A DNA stretch of 14,381 nt from Xenoacremonium recifei (Eukaryota > Ascomycota > Sordariomycetes > Hypocreales > Nectriaceae): positions 1 to 14,381 of the forward strand of contig WOFQ01000179.1 in the NCBI GenBank assembly GCA_012184525.1, written 5' to 3'. Under the pieces are notes generated by a model. That model had not been told where the DNA came from. It did no database searches and was given only the letters and a program-made list of their open reading frames with translations. The stretch's first letter is position 1; every line of letters starts with the position of its first letter. Made by a program: the position numbers and the translations under genes. Below, in pieces: positions 1-8,742 of the stretch.

Positions 1-13
1 TATCGGGGATAAT

Positions 14-69
14 CATGCCCGTGTAAGCTCATGCCCGTGTATCAATTCGTCATGCCCGTGTATCAATTC
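14..69. repeat. Three direct copies of CATGCCCGTGTA
   Basis: The 12-mer CATGCCCGTGTA occurs at 14-25, 30-41 and 51-62. The second and third copies extend identically to the 19-mer CATGCCCGTGTATCAATTC (30-48 and 51-69). This G+C-richer patch abuts RIP-like DNA. Clustered short repeats like this are common near transposon ends, but the window starts here, so no terminal inverted repeat or target duplication can be checked. Confidence 0.75.
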
Positions 70-579
70 TCATTTTTATTCTTATAAAAGGCTTTTAATA
101 AGTCTTTTTTCTATTTAATTTTTATTCTTTTTATAATTCTTTAATAATTTTATTAAATTAAGTTTTTTTTTTTTATTTTTAATAAGATTAAAATTAAAAT
201 TAAAATTAAATTAAAAATATCTTATATATATTAACTAATAACTTAAGAATTTAATTTTATTTAATAGCTTAATTTAGTATTTATAGCTCTATTATAAGTT
301 CTTTATAATATAAAAAAAAGCTATTTTATATAATAAGCTAATTATAATATAATCTAAATAATTATTTTATTTTTTAAAAAGAGATTAATTTATTAAAATT
401 AGTAATTATTAAAAAATAAATAAGCTATTTTATAATTTATAATAACTTTATTAAGAGGTTATAATTAAGTATTATATAAGAATTATATTAATTTCTAGCC
501 TTTTTTCTTTATTAGAGGGCTATCTCCCTCTAATATACTTATTCCCTGATATAATATATATATAATCCTGCATCTTTGC

Positions 580-597
580 GGCCCCTTTATAGGGGCC
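580..597. repeat. Perfect hairpin, 7-bp stem
   Basis: GGCCCCT, a TTAT loop, then AGGGGCC form a perfect inverted repeat. It is a small G+C-rich patch in an AT-rich background. It lies more than 400 bp beyond the permease stop, so a role in that gene's 3' end is unlikely. No function is assigned. Confidence 0.6.
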
Positions 598-1019
598 TTT
601 CTGTTATAATACCCTGGGTTATAATACTATCCCTTCCAGAAAACTTCTTCTATATAAGAGTATCTGAATTATTCTCTATATTTCCTATATTTTATTCTTT
701 TCTGATTTTTGCTATATTAGCTAGAGAAGACTATATCTGTATATTAGACTGTATTTATATATAAGCTACTAGGGCAAGATAGCTAGAGGAAGTAACCCTC
801 CCTCTAATCTAAACCCTAATATAGGATAAGAAATAAGCTATATTTTAACTTCTTAGACTCTGATTGAATATAGAAGCATATGTTTAGATAAAAACTAGAA
901 ATGGGCCCCGTTTTCGATATTAATACTTGATAGGGGGTATAGCTATTTAACTGAAGAGAGCTTTCCCGTTTTTATTCAGTTCTGTATCTTGCTCAGTATA
1001 GTTCGGGATTTTGACCGCT

Positions 1020-2858
1020 TTAAGCCTCCGTAACATTCTTTTCACTTTTCTGAACTTCACCTACGGATTTATGTTCGCACTCAAACCCGTCGATCGAATT
1101 GCTAGTCCCAAGCTCTCTGGCTTGCAGTGCTTCTACATCAATGCCTTTGTACCGGTGACCGATGAAAAAATATGAGAAAATTGAAAGAAGGATAGCACCC
1201 AGTGTGACTACCCAGTTCCAACTGAAGGTCGCGGCTGTTGGGTTAGGGGCCGAAGGGAATGCTTCAAGTATGATGATATACGTAAGTGACAGTGCTGCCC
1301 ATATATGTACAGACAAGCTGAACTTTCCGAAATTGAATGGCCCTGGAATGAAGCGGGAGCCTGCGAAGATCCGTACCCAGACTGGCAGAGCTAGGTTCAG
1401 GTAGCTCGCAACAACACAGAGAGAAAAGATGATACTGCTAGCTTCTGGAGACAGAGTGAACAAGATTATGAGAAACCCCCCAGTGATTAGGAAGGCGAGA
1501 GAGCCAAGTGGCATGTTGGATCGTGGATGGACTCGGCTGAGCAGGTCAGAGTAGGGCATCCCTCCGTCGCGAGCGAAAGCCGCAATCTGACAAGAGGCCG
1601 AGAAGACGAGGGAAGTCCCACCAAGGGCAGACGTGGTGACACACACGAGGAGAAAGGCAACGCCAAGTTTTGTTCCCCAGTGGTCTATAATCATAGTGTA
1701 AAGCGGAAAGCCCCTGAATGAGACGAGATCAGTACGCTGGACTGTGATCACGGATTGTCGAGCACTTACGTTGGATCTGCCGCGGCACTCTCCACGTCGT
1801 TCAAACAGAAGGCAGCAACCCAGCAGACGATCGTGCCCATGAACGCCATAATACCGTAGGATCCTATGATCGCTCGTGGGGCAGCTATTCGTGCGTTCTG
1901 GGTCTCTTCGGCGACAAAGGACGGTGCTTGCCAGCCATTGACGCTGAAGGCAACTGTAAAGAAGGTCATAGGGAATGCGACTGATCTTGGCCACTCGGAG
2001 AAGTTCTGGTACAGCCCGAATGCCTCCGAGGCGGTCACGAAGGGGCGGCCTTGTGCAGCATGAGAGACTGGTATAGCAATGATATATAATGCTGACGTGA
2101 GCAGAACAGAGGCAGCTTCAATGGTAACTATTAGCACGATATCAAGAAGCAAAGTAAAAAGGGCTTGTCCATACAAACTGTGATCAAGCCGACGGAAAGT
2201 CTTTCCATCCTTGACAGGCAGAGGAAACCCCATGCCATGATGAATCCCATCCCAATAGCCATCTGCTGATGTCGACTAGGGTCCCAGGTAGGGTGTACGA
2301 GTGGGATCAAAGCCGCATAGGAAGCTGCACAGGCGTAGCCATAGGATGCGACAGCTATGCAGAACGATACAACTCCAATCCATCCCGAGACGAACGAGAC
2401 CGGCCTGGCCATCCAAGGGGGTGCCAATGCGGCAACCCACCAGTATGAGCTCCCATTGAACGGCATGGAGGAGCACAGCTCTGCGATCGCGATGGCTTGA
2501 GGAAAGAAAAGAACGCATGGGACAGCCCAACCCCTGGTTTGCAAATGTCAGACCAGGCGACAAAGTGGGTTCAATTGAAGAAAGTTTACCAAGTCAAGCC
2601 CCAGTGGCCACCATTAACAATCTCGTCGACACCAGTCAGCAAGATGCAAAGCATCGGTCTATTGAACATGAGTGTTAAACTCGACTCTCGATCATGGATG
2701 TAGAAATCTTACGACGTTAGCGCGATGACAACCGCCATGTTACCGACGGTCTTGAAGACTCTTCGATATTCGCGCTGATATCCCAGTTCTTCGATCAGAG
2801 CATCGTCGCCTTCCAATGATGCCCTAATGGGGTCGGTATGAGCATGTTCGATGTCCAT
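1020..2858 (-). CDS. APC-superfamily amine / amino-acid / choline-type permease
   Basis: Plasma-membrane secondary transporter of the fungal GABA/choline permease type. Five exons (minus): 2858-2713, 2658-2590, 2533-2175, 2115-1770, 1713-1020. All four introns (54, 56, 59, 56 bp) are GT/AG and phase-consistent, giving 537 aa with no internal stop. Family marks: LGYQREYRRVF before the first membrane segment (about 25-35), SPMLCILLTG (49-58), ELCSSMPFNGSSYWW (90-104), the EETQNARIAAPRAI loop (261-274) and ARDGGMPYSDLL (354-365). Many hydrophobic segments fit the usual 12 helices, and the polar C-terminal tail after about 493 should be cytosolic. The start at 2858 gives a standard short acidic N-terminus. 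It is divergent from the amine oxidase gene and shares its promoter, so an amine is the likely cargo. GABA, choline, polyamine or an amino acid cannot be told apart from sequence. Confidence 0.9.
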
Positions 2859-3158
2859 CCTGGGACCTGGTAGGGTTGAAATCTGTGATGGTCAGATTTT
2901 CCCTCAATGTAAGATAAATAGATATTGTCAAGATGCTAACAGTGGACTGCCACCACTTCTAAGAGGTCTCATCAGGGAGTACATATAGTGAATCCCCAGG
3001 ATAAGGATGTCTTGAATCTCACGGCAGTTATCTCATGCATCTAGCCTGCTTGTACTGTTTAGATCCTTGTTATCAAGCCCAGTGCTAGCTCGGCACCCCT
3101 TCTGACGCTCCTACTCTTATCTCTTCCCGTCTTTATCTTGTTGGTTGTTGTTCTCACT

Positions 3159-3219
3159 CTTATCAGAAGCTGCAGGGGCCGGGGAACTAGAGTGGTGGAC
3201 CCCCACAGCCTCTGATAAG
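3159..3219. promoter_or_regulatory. Paired GATA sites in an inverted repeat
   Basis: Arms 3159-3178 (CTTATCAGAAGCTGCAGGGG) and the complement of 3200-3219 match at 17 of 20 positions; the outer nine bases (CTTATCAGA / TCTGATAAG) are exact. Each arm contains GATAAG, the core recognised by fungal GATA factors such as AreA/NIT2, which activate genes for secondary nitrogen sources. A head-to-head pair in the promoter of an amine-catabolic pair suggests nitrogen-metabolite control, but binding is inferred. Confidence 0.5.
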
Positions 3220-3293
3220 TTCTCGAAATATTAGTTTTGCGGGGAGATGTATGATAACCGCGTCTGGAGATAACGGCTAAACTGGATCGCGTG

Positions 3294-3310
3294 CGGAGTC
3301 TTGTAGTCCG
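3294..3310. promoter_or_regulatory. CGG-N11-CCG candidate binuclear zinc-cluster site
   Basis: CGG at 3294-3296 and CCG at 3308-3310 are separated by 11 bases. Inverted CGG triplets at fixed spacing are the typical target of homodimeric Zn2Cys6 factors; N11 is the Gal4 spacing. The Zn2Cys6 gene at 6576-8131 is the obvious candidate binder. Such triplet pairs also occur by chance, so this is a hypothesis. Confidence 0.35.
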
Positions 3311-3522
3311 GCTTGGTGATACGTAGCTGTGTAGGCACAGTAACGGACCACTTTGCATCACGGAAAAGGCCATGGCAAGGCCCCAGCCTACATACGTAGT
3401 AGTAGTAACTGTATTATGATGCATTATAGAGCAGGTCAAGACAGAAAGTGGCGAACTGACAAATAGGCGCATATGATAAACGCGTCAGAATCATATTAGG
3501 ATAGAAGCCGCTCACAGCACCA

Positions 3523-3528
3523 TATAAG
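3523..3528 (+). promoter_or_regulatory. TATA-like element of the amine oxidase gene
   Basis: TATAAG lies 18 bp before the ATG at 3546 but about 90 bp before the ATG at 3618. If used at normal spacing, transcription would begin at or after 3546, which favours 3618 as the start codon. Only the motif is visible. Confidence 0.3.
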
Positions 3529-3617
3529 TAGAAACCATCACCTCCATGTATGAGTTGAATCGCCAAGAAGAACTTGCCAGAGAAGAAACTGAGATCATCC
3601 ACCTTTTAATGTCCAAG

Positions 3618-6064
3618 ATGGCATCCTTTGATAAACACCCACTGTCGCTCCTTACAGCTGATGAGATCGAAGTAGCCGTAACTACTATCAAACAGTCCTT
3701 CTCTGATGTTGGGCTTCGTTTCGTAAAATTGGACTTATACGACGCTCCTAAGAAGGATCTCGTTCCTTATCTTGAGGCCGAGCGACTTGGCCAGCCACTG
3801 CCATCCGCACCATCACGTTATGTCAAGACTCTTGTTAGGCGTAAGTCAGATCGGTCTTCGAAAACTCTCCACAGCTGACATATGACAGGGATGGACAATC
3901 GTAGGCCATACCTAGCTATTATCCGCCTAAACCCGCCGGAAGTAACCTCGCTGCAAGAAGTTTCTCCTCATTACTACGTACGACCAATCCGCTTTGTCTA
4001 TCTGACGGAAGGTTGACTGCTGACATTCTATGTTACAAAAAGCCTCCTGCAGATAAAGACGAGAGTCGCCTAGCCCTCAAAGCTGTGGTTGGGCACCCCA
4101 AGGTTCAGGCCGAGATCGCAAAGTTGAAGCTGCCCGAGGGCTACTCCGTATGGGGAGAGACGGTAGCCTTCTTCGAGAACGAATCGGCGGAGAACCCGGC
4201 TGGCATAAAGCGGTTCCAGGGGTTCATGTATCTGAACGAAACGGATCATCCTGGTGCCAACTATTACTCTATGCCCTTGCCTATCGCCCCAGTGTTCGAT
4301 GCTGAGACTATGGAATTAATTCGCATCGACAATATTAGCTTGGATGATAATCTAATTGGCACTCCCACACAACCTTGGAAGCCTGTCAAGGCTATACAGC
4401 ATGACCCTTCCCTTACTGGTCTTGCCCCGAGGACGGATTTAAAGCCGTACCATGTGGTGCAGCCAGAAGGGGCATCCTTTAAGGTGGATGGCAATCTTGT
4501 GGAGTGGCAGAAGTGGCGATTCCGGGTTGGCTTCCACACTCGTGAGGGCCTTTACCTGCAGAATATAACATATGATGGCCGGAATACTTTCTATCAACTA
4601 TCGGTTCCTGAGATGGCTATCAGCTATGGTGGTAAGTGCAGGATACAATACTTCCAACTGCGAGACCTGAATATAGCTCTAGATCCTCGAAAGCCGTTTT
4701 ACGCCAAGCAAGGCTTCGATGTCGGTGATTTTGGCTTTGGGGTCAACGCAAATTCACTGGAACTGGGCTGTGATTGCTTAGTAAGTTAGAGAATCTTAAT
4801 GGTTGAGAGGGTGGATGTCTGACTCGAATAGGGAACAATCCACTACTTTGACGGCGTGCAAGTCCAGACAGACGGGACCGCAAAGATCATGAAGAACATC
4901 ATCTGTCTTCATGAACAGGATGCCGGTATCCAACATAAGGTAGGACAGGAGTTCTGGCTTGAAAATACTTGTGCTTATAGTTTTATTAGCATACAAACCC
5001 ATTTACTGGCGCAGTTACTCTTGCAAGGAGCCGTGAGCTTGTAGTTCAGATGATTGTCACGTTGGGTAATTATGATTATATTTTTGCCTGGATTCTGGAT
5101 CAAGCTGCAGGCATCGAGCTGGAGATCCGCGCTACTGGAATTATGTCTACTGCTCCTATTGACAATGCAAATGGTCGAACGTATCCTTGGGGCACTAATG
5201 TCGGCCCTGGGGTATTTGCACCAACCCACCAGCATCTATTCTCGATGAGAATAGACCCTGCAATTGATGGGTATGTCCAAGCAACCGACAAACGCCTTCC
5301 TGCTCTATATTACTCGTACTGATCTTGGTAATAGCTACCAGAACACTGTGATTTACGAGGACAGCGTCCCTATGCCTAAAGACCCTGTGCTCAACCCAAT
5401 AGGGTGTGGGCATGTGGTTGAGAATACGGTAGTTACCATGTCTGGCACTGTAGATATGGATGTTGCCCGTAACCGCGTGTTCAAAGTTCGTAACGACGAC
5501 ATCATCAATAAGACCTCGCAGAAGCCGGTTGCATACAAGCTACATCTTCACCCCTCACAGATGCTGCTCAGCCCCCCATCGAACCCGTACTTCCGAAAGG
5601 CCATTTTCAGTACCAAGCCTGTCTGGGTGACCGAATATAGAGAGAATGAGCTCTATCCTAATGGCGAATTCACGATGCAAACGTACCGTGATAACGACCT
5701 ATTGACTTGGGTTGATCGCAAGGACAACCTCGTGGCGAAGGACGTTGTCATCTGGCACAGTAAGAACTTATGTGACTACTAATAAGAGACTTATCTAACC
5801 ACATCCGTTACAGCATTCGCATTCACACATAATCCCCGAACTGAAGATTTCCCTATCATGCCTATGGAGAAGGTCAGGATTGGCCTCAAGCCTTCCAGCT
5901 TCTTTGAGCAGAACCGTAGGTGTCCCCGACGGACGAAAACGCCAATTCTAACTGATGGTTCTACAGCTGCTCTCGACGTTCCCCGGTCTACCCAGAAGTT
6001 CAACCAATCTACTCTTTATGTAAACGGTGGGAAGAAGGAAGACAAGGCTAGCTGCTGCAAGTAA
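3618..6064 (+). CDS. Copper amine oxidase (TPQ-containing primary-amine oxidase)
   Basis: Oxidises a primary amine to aldehyde, ammonia and hydrogen peroxide. Nine exons: 3618-3840, 3889-4011, 4053-4631, 4683-4780, 4832-4939, 4990-5270, 5335-5759, 5814-5915, 5967-6064; all phases agree, giving 678 aa, normal for the family. N2/N3 domains fill about 8-190, the catalytic domain the rest. Seen: QPEGASF (252-258), catalytic base Asp321 in GFDVGDFGFG, HEQDAGI, cofactor Tyr405 in LGNYDY, copper ligands His457 and His459 in THQHLF, and His618 in THNPRTEDFP. Nothing essential is missing. The start is ATG 3618 (A at -3, G at +4; family-like MASFDKHPLS); in-frame ATGs at 3546 (702 aa) and 3609 are possible. 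Intron 2 (4012-4052) is only 41 bp. No signal peptide; the end, SCCK, is not a standard PTS1, although many fungal homologues are peroxisomal. Substrate unknown. Confidence 0.95.
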
Positions 6065-6263
6065 ATCGACAAACTTTGCTACCTGCGTAACGATGAAGAG
6101 GCATTGAGATTAAGCCTTTCCGTATGCAAATAAGTCGCCGTGATTGAGTTCCTGTAGAAATGAGATTCTTAACTACCTCCTGGCACCTACTCTAAGACCA
6201 AGCATCGTAGAGTCGCCAATGTGCGACTGAAAAAGAACCTGACAACATCGTCATTAGCCGAAA

Positions 6264-6268
6264 CCAAT
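6264..6268 (+). promoter_or_regulatory. CCAAT box
   Basis: CCAAT in AAACCAATCA, about 310 bp before the regulator start codon. It is the core bound by the fungal Hap/CBC complex. Single pentamers are frequent, so the functional claim is weak. Confidence 0.3.
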
Positions 6269-6449
6269 CACGGCCTAAGAGACGGGGGTCTTCCCAGCGG
6301 GGCGATAAGAGAACGAGAACCGTGACTTGGCGATACTCAGAGCCTAACAATTAATGGGTAATCTCTAACAGTTTTGTATTTAGGGAGGAGCTAGTAAGAT
6401 TAGCATTCTCGACTTAATGTTCTGGGACTAATATACCATGTACCACATG

Positions 6450-6472
6450 CCGGGGATAAGGAGCTTCTCCGG
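6450..6472. promoter_or_regulatory. CGG-N15-CCG near-palindrome with internal GATAAG
   Basis: CGG at 6451-6453 and CCG at 6469-6471 lie within a segment bounded by CCGG on both sides, about 105 bp before the regulator's ATG. GATAAG sits inside at 6455-6460. It could serve autoregulation by the zinc-cluster protein combined with a GATA input, but its spacing differs from the N11 element in the divergent promoter. Confidence 0.3.
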
Positions 6473-6575
6473 ACCTGGCTCTGCTGAATAGCCCGTCCCC
6501 ATCCGAATCCCGACCCCTCCTTCTGGTCCTCCTGGGAAACCATTGAGATAAAATCTTACATCGTGCGTAATCAAG

Positions 6576-8131
6576 ATGGTGTTTCTAATGAACCCGAATA
6601 TGTCCTATGCAGCCTCCTCGGAGGTTCCCAAGAAACCGGTCCGTCACAGGAGGAACTTTGGCCGAACTCGTACGGGGTGCCGGGAATGTCGATTGCGGCG
6701 AAAGAAATGTGACGAAAGGAAGCCTCAATGTGCCAACTGCGAGCGGAATCAGCTCCTGTGCTCTTTCAACAGCGGCTCCGACACGAGTTCTCCGACTTTG
6801 GCCTCGTACGATCGACAGGTTCCTCTGAAGAAACCCCCGAGATCGTCCCTCTTCCTTAGCGAGAGCCCCTTGGCATCATTGCGAGCGTTCCTCCCCAGCA
6901 ACGGGTTTATGGGCCAGCGTCCTAATTCTTGCGTTTTGCTGGATAGATTCATCTCATCAACAAGTAACGTCATATCGCCCACTCGTGGAATCGGAAACCC
7001 GTTCCTTGCCTACGTCCTGCCTTTTTCCACACAAGATGAGATGATCCTGCATTGTATCCTCGCGCTGGGAGGAACTTATCCTATCATTAACTTGGCTAAT
7101 GACTATGAGCTGTGTATGGCATCGCAACTTCATTACGGACTGGTCCTTCGGTCGCTGAAACATCGGCTTACGACGCTTGTCTCCAGCCATGACGGTGACT
7201 TGCTCGCCTTGTTTCTCACCGCGTTACTACTGTGCTATGTAGAGGTATGTGAGGTGTTTCTGAAGAAAGGCGTCCTCGAACCTATTGACCAAGGGTTAAC
7301 AAACGATGTTAGTCGTACCGAGGAGAGACTACCGGAGCATTCTTTCATCATGCAAAGGTTGCCAGAACGCTCGCGCAATACTACATCGACAGGCCTCAGC
7401 TGCATGTGGATACAAACCTCCACTGCTTCTTGTTAGAGACTTATACCTATATAGAGTCTGTGGCATATTTCAGTTACACTCCTACCCTCAGTGGTCTCGA
7501 GGAAGCTTATTGCAACCCTTACTGGCCATCCCTACAGTCCTCGCAGGATTGCAAGAGTTTTGGATCCATCCTTGGCGGAACTCATGCTATCGTTGAGTTG
7601 ATCCCAAAAATACAGTGTCTCAGCGAGAATCGTAAAATCAAGAAGCATGAAAGCGATGTCGAATTTATTTCCCTGAAGCAGCAAATCACCAACTGGGTCC
7701 CACGATGCGACTTGAGCGAGGGGATGAGGCTGTGTGCGCTCACCTTCCAACAAGCAATTCTTGTCTTGTTGAATGTCTCATACTACGGCTGCGACATGTC
7801 CAACCAAAACCTGCTGTCTTGTCTCGACGCATGTTGCGACGAGACCATCCGGCTCCAAACTAGGCTACCCGTGTCTAAGTGGCCCGAGGCTACCATTACG
7901 GTGTGGCCACTCATGATCATCGGGTCTTGTATGCGATCTCCCCGGTCACAGCAAGCGATGCGGTGCTACCTGGACGAGATAAGAAGCACTTACGCTACAT
8001 CCATGGGGCCACCACTCCGAGCAATTTTGGAAGAGACTTGGGCAAAACAACCAGATGGCATTTTCGGTCCGCAAGGTTTAGAAATGGTTAGATGGGGCGG
8101 GAAGTGCAATGCTAAAGTGGGGTTTATATAA
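6576..8131 (+). CDS. Zn2Cys6 (binuclear zinc cluster) transcription factor
   Basis: Nuclear DNA-binding regulator of the fungal Gal4-like class. Two exons, 6576-7244 and 7313-8131, with a 68-bp phase-0 intron (GTATGT...TTAG, TTAAC branch) give 495 aa. The zinc cluster is complete: Cys35, 38, 45, 52, 55, 62, spacing C-x2-C-x6-C-x6-C-x2-C-x6-C, with the basic LRRKK between. The remainder fits the fungal-specific regulatory domain (Fungal_trans_2 type): HCILALGGTYP (about 155-165), RGETTGAFFHHAKVA just after the splice, FGSILGGTHAIVELIP, and WPLMIIGSCMRSP near the end. The start at 6576 has A at -3 and G at +4; ATGs at 6588 and 6600 are alternatives. It lies downstream of the amine oxidase on the same strand and is the likely pathway regulator; targets are inferred from position only. 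Confidence 0.92.
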
Positions 8132-8250
8132 CGGTTTGGTTCGCGCGTCTTTCCGATGTTTAGACCTTTAGAATTGAAGTTGAATCTTGGAATTGAAGCC
8201 TATTATTACTGTATAGCAAATTAAATATTGGAAATCTGGAACCATTACAA

Positions 8251-8691
8251 TTATCTCAGCAGAAAGTTAGATTTAGGCTGGCGCAGTACCTCTGGCACAT
8301 TCCATATCTCAACAGCGTTGCTAGTGACAATTTTAAACCTGTCTGTATGAGGAAAGAAAGAGATCGAAGAGACTTCACTGGGGAAGGGTCCAAGCGTGTC
8401 GAAATAGACGGGATAGTTTGTTGCTTCGATATCCCACTGGATGATTTGTTAGTTAATTATAGCAATAATTGTTTTTTTCCATCTGGCGAAGGCTAATGTC
8501 TGCCCTTTGCGAGGACACCGGCCACAGACGTTCAATGCTCCTCTTGGACATGCTCCACAGTTGCACATTGTGATTTCAAGACGCTGCGACGCTGTGAACA
8601 CTGCGTGCGATTGCAATGATTTGCCTCTCGAATCGCCGATGAAGCAGCCGGAAGAGCTGCCTCCGCCGGATATAAGAGACCCATTACTCAA
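8251..8691 (-). pseudogene. WD40-like C-terminal remnant with one in-frame stop
   Basis: A minus-strand frame runs from 8691 through a TAA at 8451-8449 and on, in the same frame, to TAA at 8253-8251. Beyond the inner stop it reads like WD40 blades: IIQWDIEA (about 8445-8422), then a VSSISFFP strand, then VEIWNVP (about 8318-8298). Just before the stop, TLAFARWKKTIIAI resembles the preceding blade strand. The family is thus probably a WD40 repeat protein, perhaps the tail of an NLR-like protein, but the part before about residue 45 (a cysteine-rich stretch) is not recognised. The inner TAA could come from CAA by a C-to-T change at CpA, the RIP signature. G+C content is normal here, unlike the DNA just to its right. 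Confidence 0.5.
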
Positions 8692-8742
8692 ATTCCACTA
8701 GCATAAAGTATAGCCAGATATTTATCAACTCACTCTTACTAT

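Larger units (their letters stand above)
1..895. other. AT-rich, RIP-like block left of the gene island
   Basis: Very AT-rich DNA without a convincing gene. In 121..480 I count no CA, no TG and no CG dinucleotide, while TA is everywhere. Loss of CA/TG with gain of TA is what repeat-induced point mutation (C to T at CpA, both strands) leaves behind, so this is probably an old, mutated repeat. The first 70 bases and about 570-630 keep more G+C. Composition becomes ordinary at about 890-960, just downstream of the permease stop codon. No transposon protein could be read in it. Confidence 0.7.
2859..3617. promoter_or_regulatory. Divergent promoter between permease and amine oxidase
   Basis: About 760 bp separate the two divergent start codons, with no convincing gene inside. 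The region holds a paired GATA inverted repeat (3159-3219), a CGG-N11-CCG element (3294-3310), an AGATAA at 2912-2917 and a TATAAG at 3523-3528. A shared region of this size is compatible with joint control of uptake and oxidation, but transcription start sites are not visible. Confidence 0.55.
6065..6575. promoter_or_regulatory. Region between amine oxidase and regulator (regulator promoter)
   Basis: No gene seen in these 511 bp. It must hold the 3' end of the amine oxidase transcript and the promoter of the regulator. Visible sites are a CCAAT box at 6264-6268, GATAAG at 6304-6309 and 6455-6460, and a CCGG-flanked near-palindrome at 6450-6472. Confidence 0.5.

Noticed and set aside
576..764. 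62-codon plus-strand open frame in the left AT-rich block
   Set aside because: It lies in RIP-like DNA, has a hydrophobic composition expected from T-rich sequence, shows no family motif and overlaps a perfect hairpin.
3059..3472. 137-codon minus-strand open frame in the divergent promoter
   Set aside because: Its translation is Thr/Ser/Arg-rich without a domain, and it covers the GATA repeat and CGG element of an intergenic region.
3546..3617. Upstream in-frame ATG at 3546 as the amine oxidase start
   Set aside because: It has a weak start context, lies only 18 bp after a TATA-like motif, and adds 24 residues unlike the family. Kept as an alternative, not excluded.
4013..4052. Reading straight through from a TTG at 4013 as the start of a separate amine oxidase fragment
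   Set aside because: The upstream exons carry recognisable N-terminal domains, and the 41-bp intron joins them in phase.
6749..7190. Two overlapping minus-strand open frames inside the regulator gene
   Set aside because: They are antisense shadows of an exon with a complete zinc cluster and family-like sequence.
8507..8701. 64-codon plus-strand open frame
   Set aside because: It is antisense to the WD40-like remnant, short, and has no recognisable motif.
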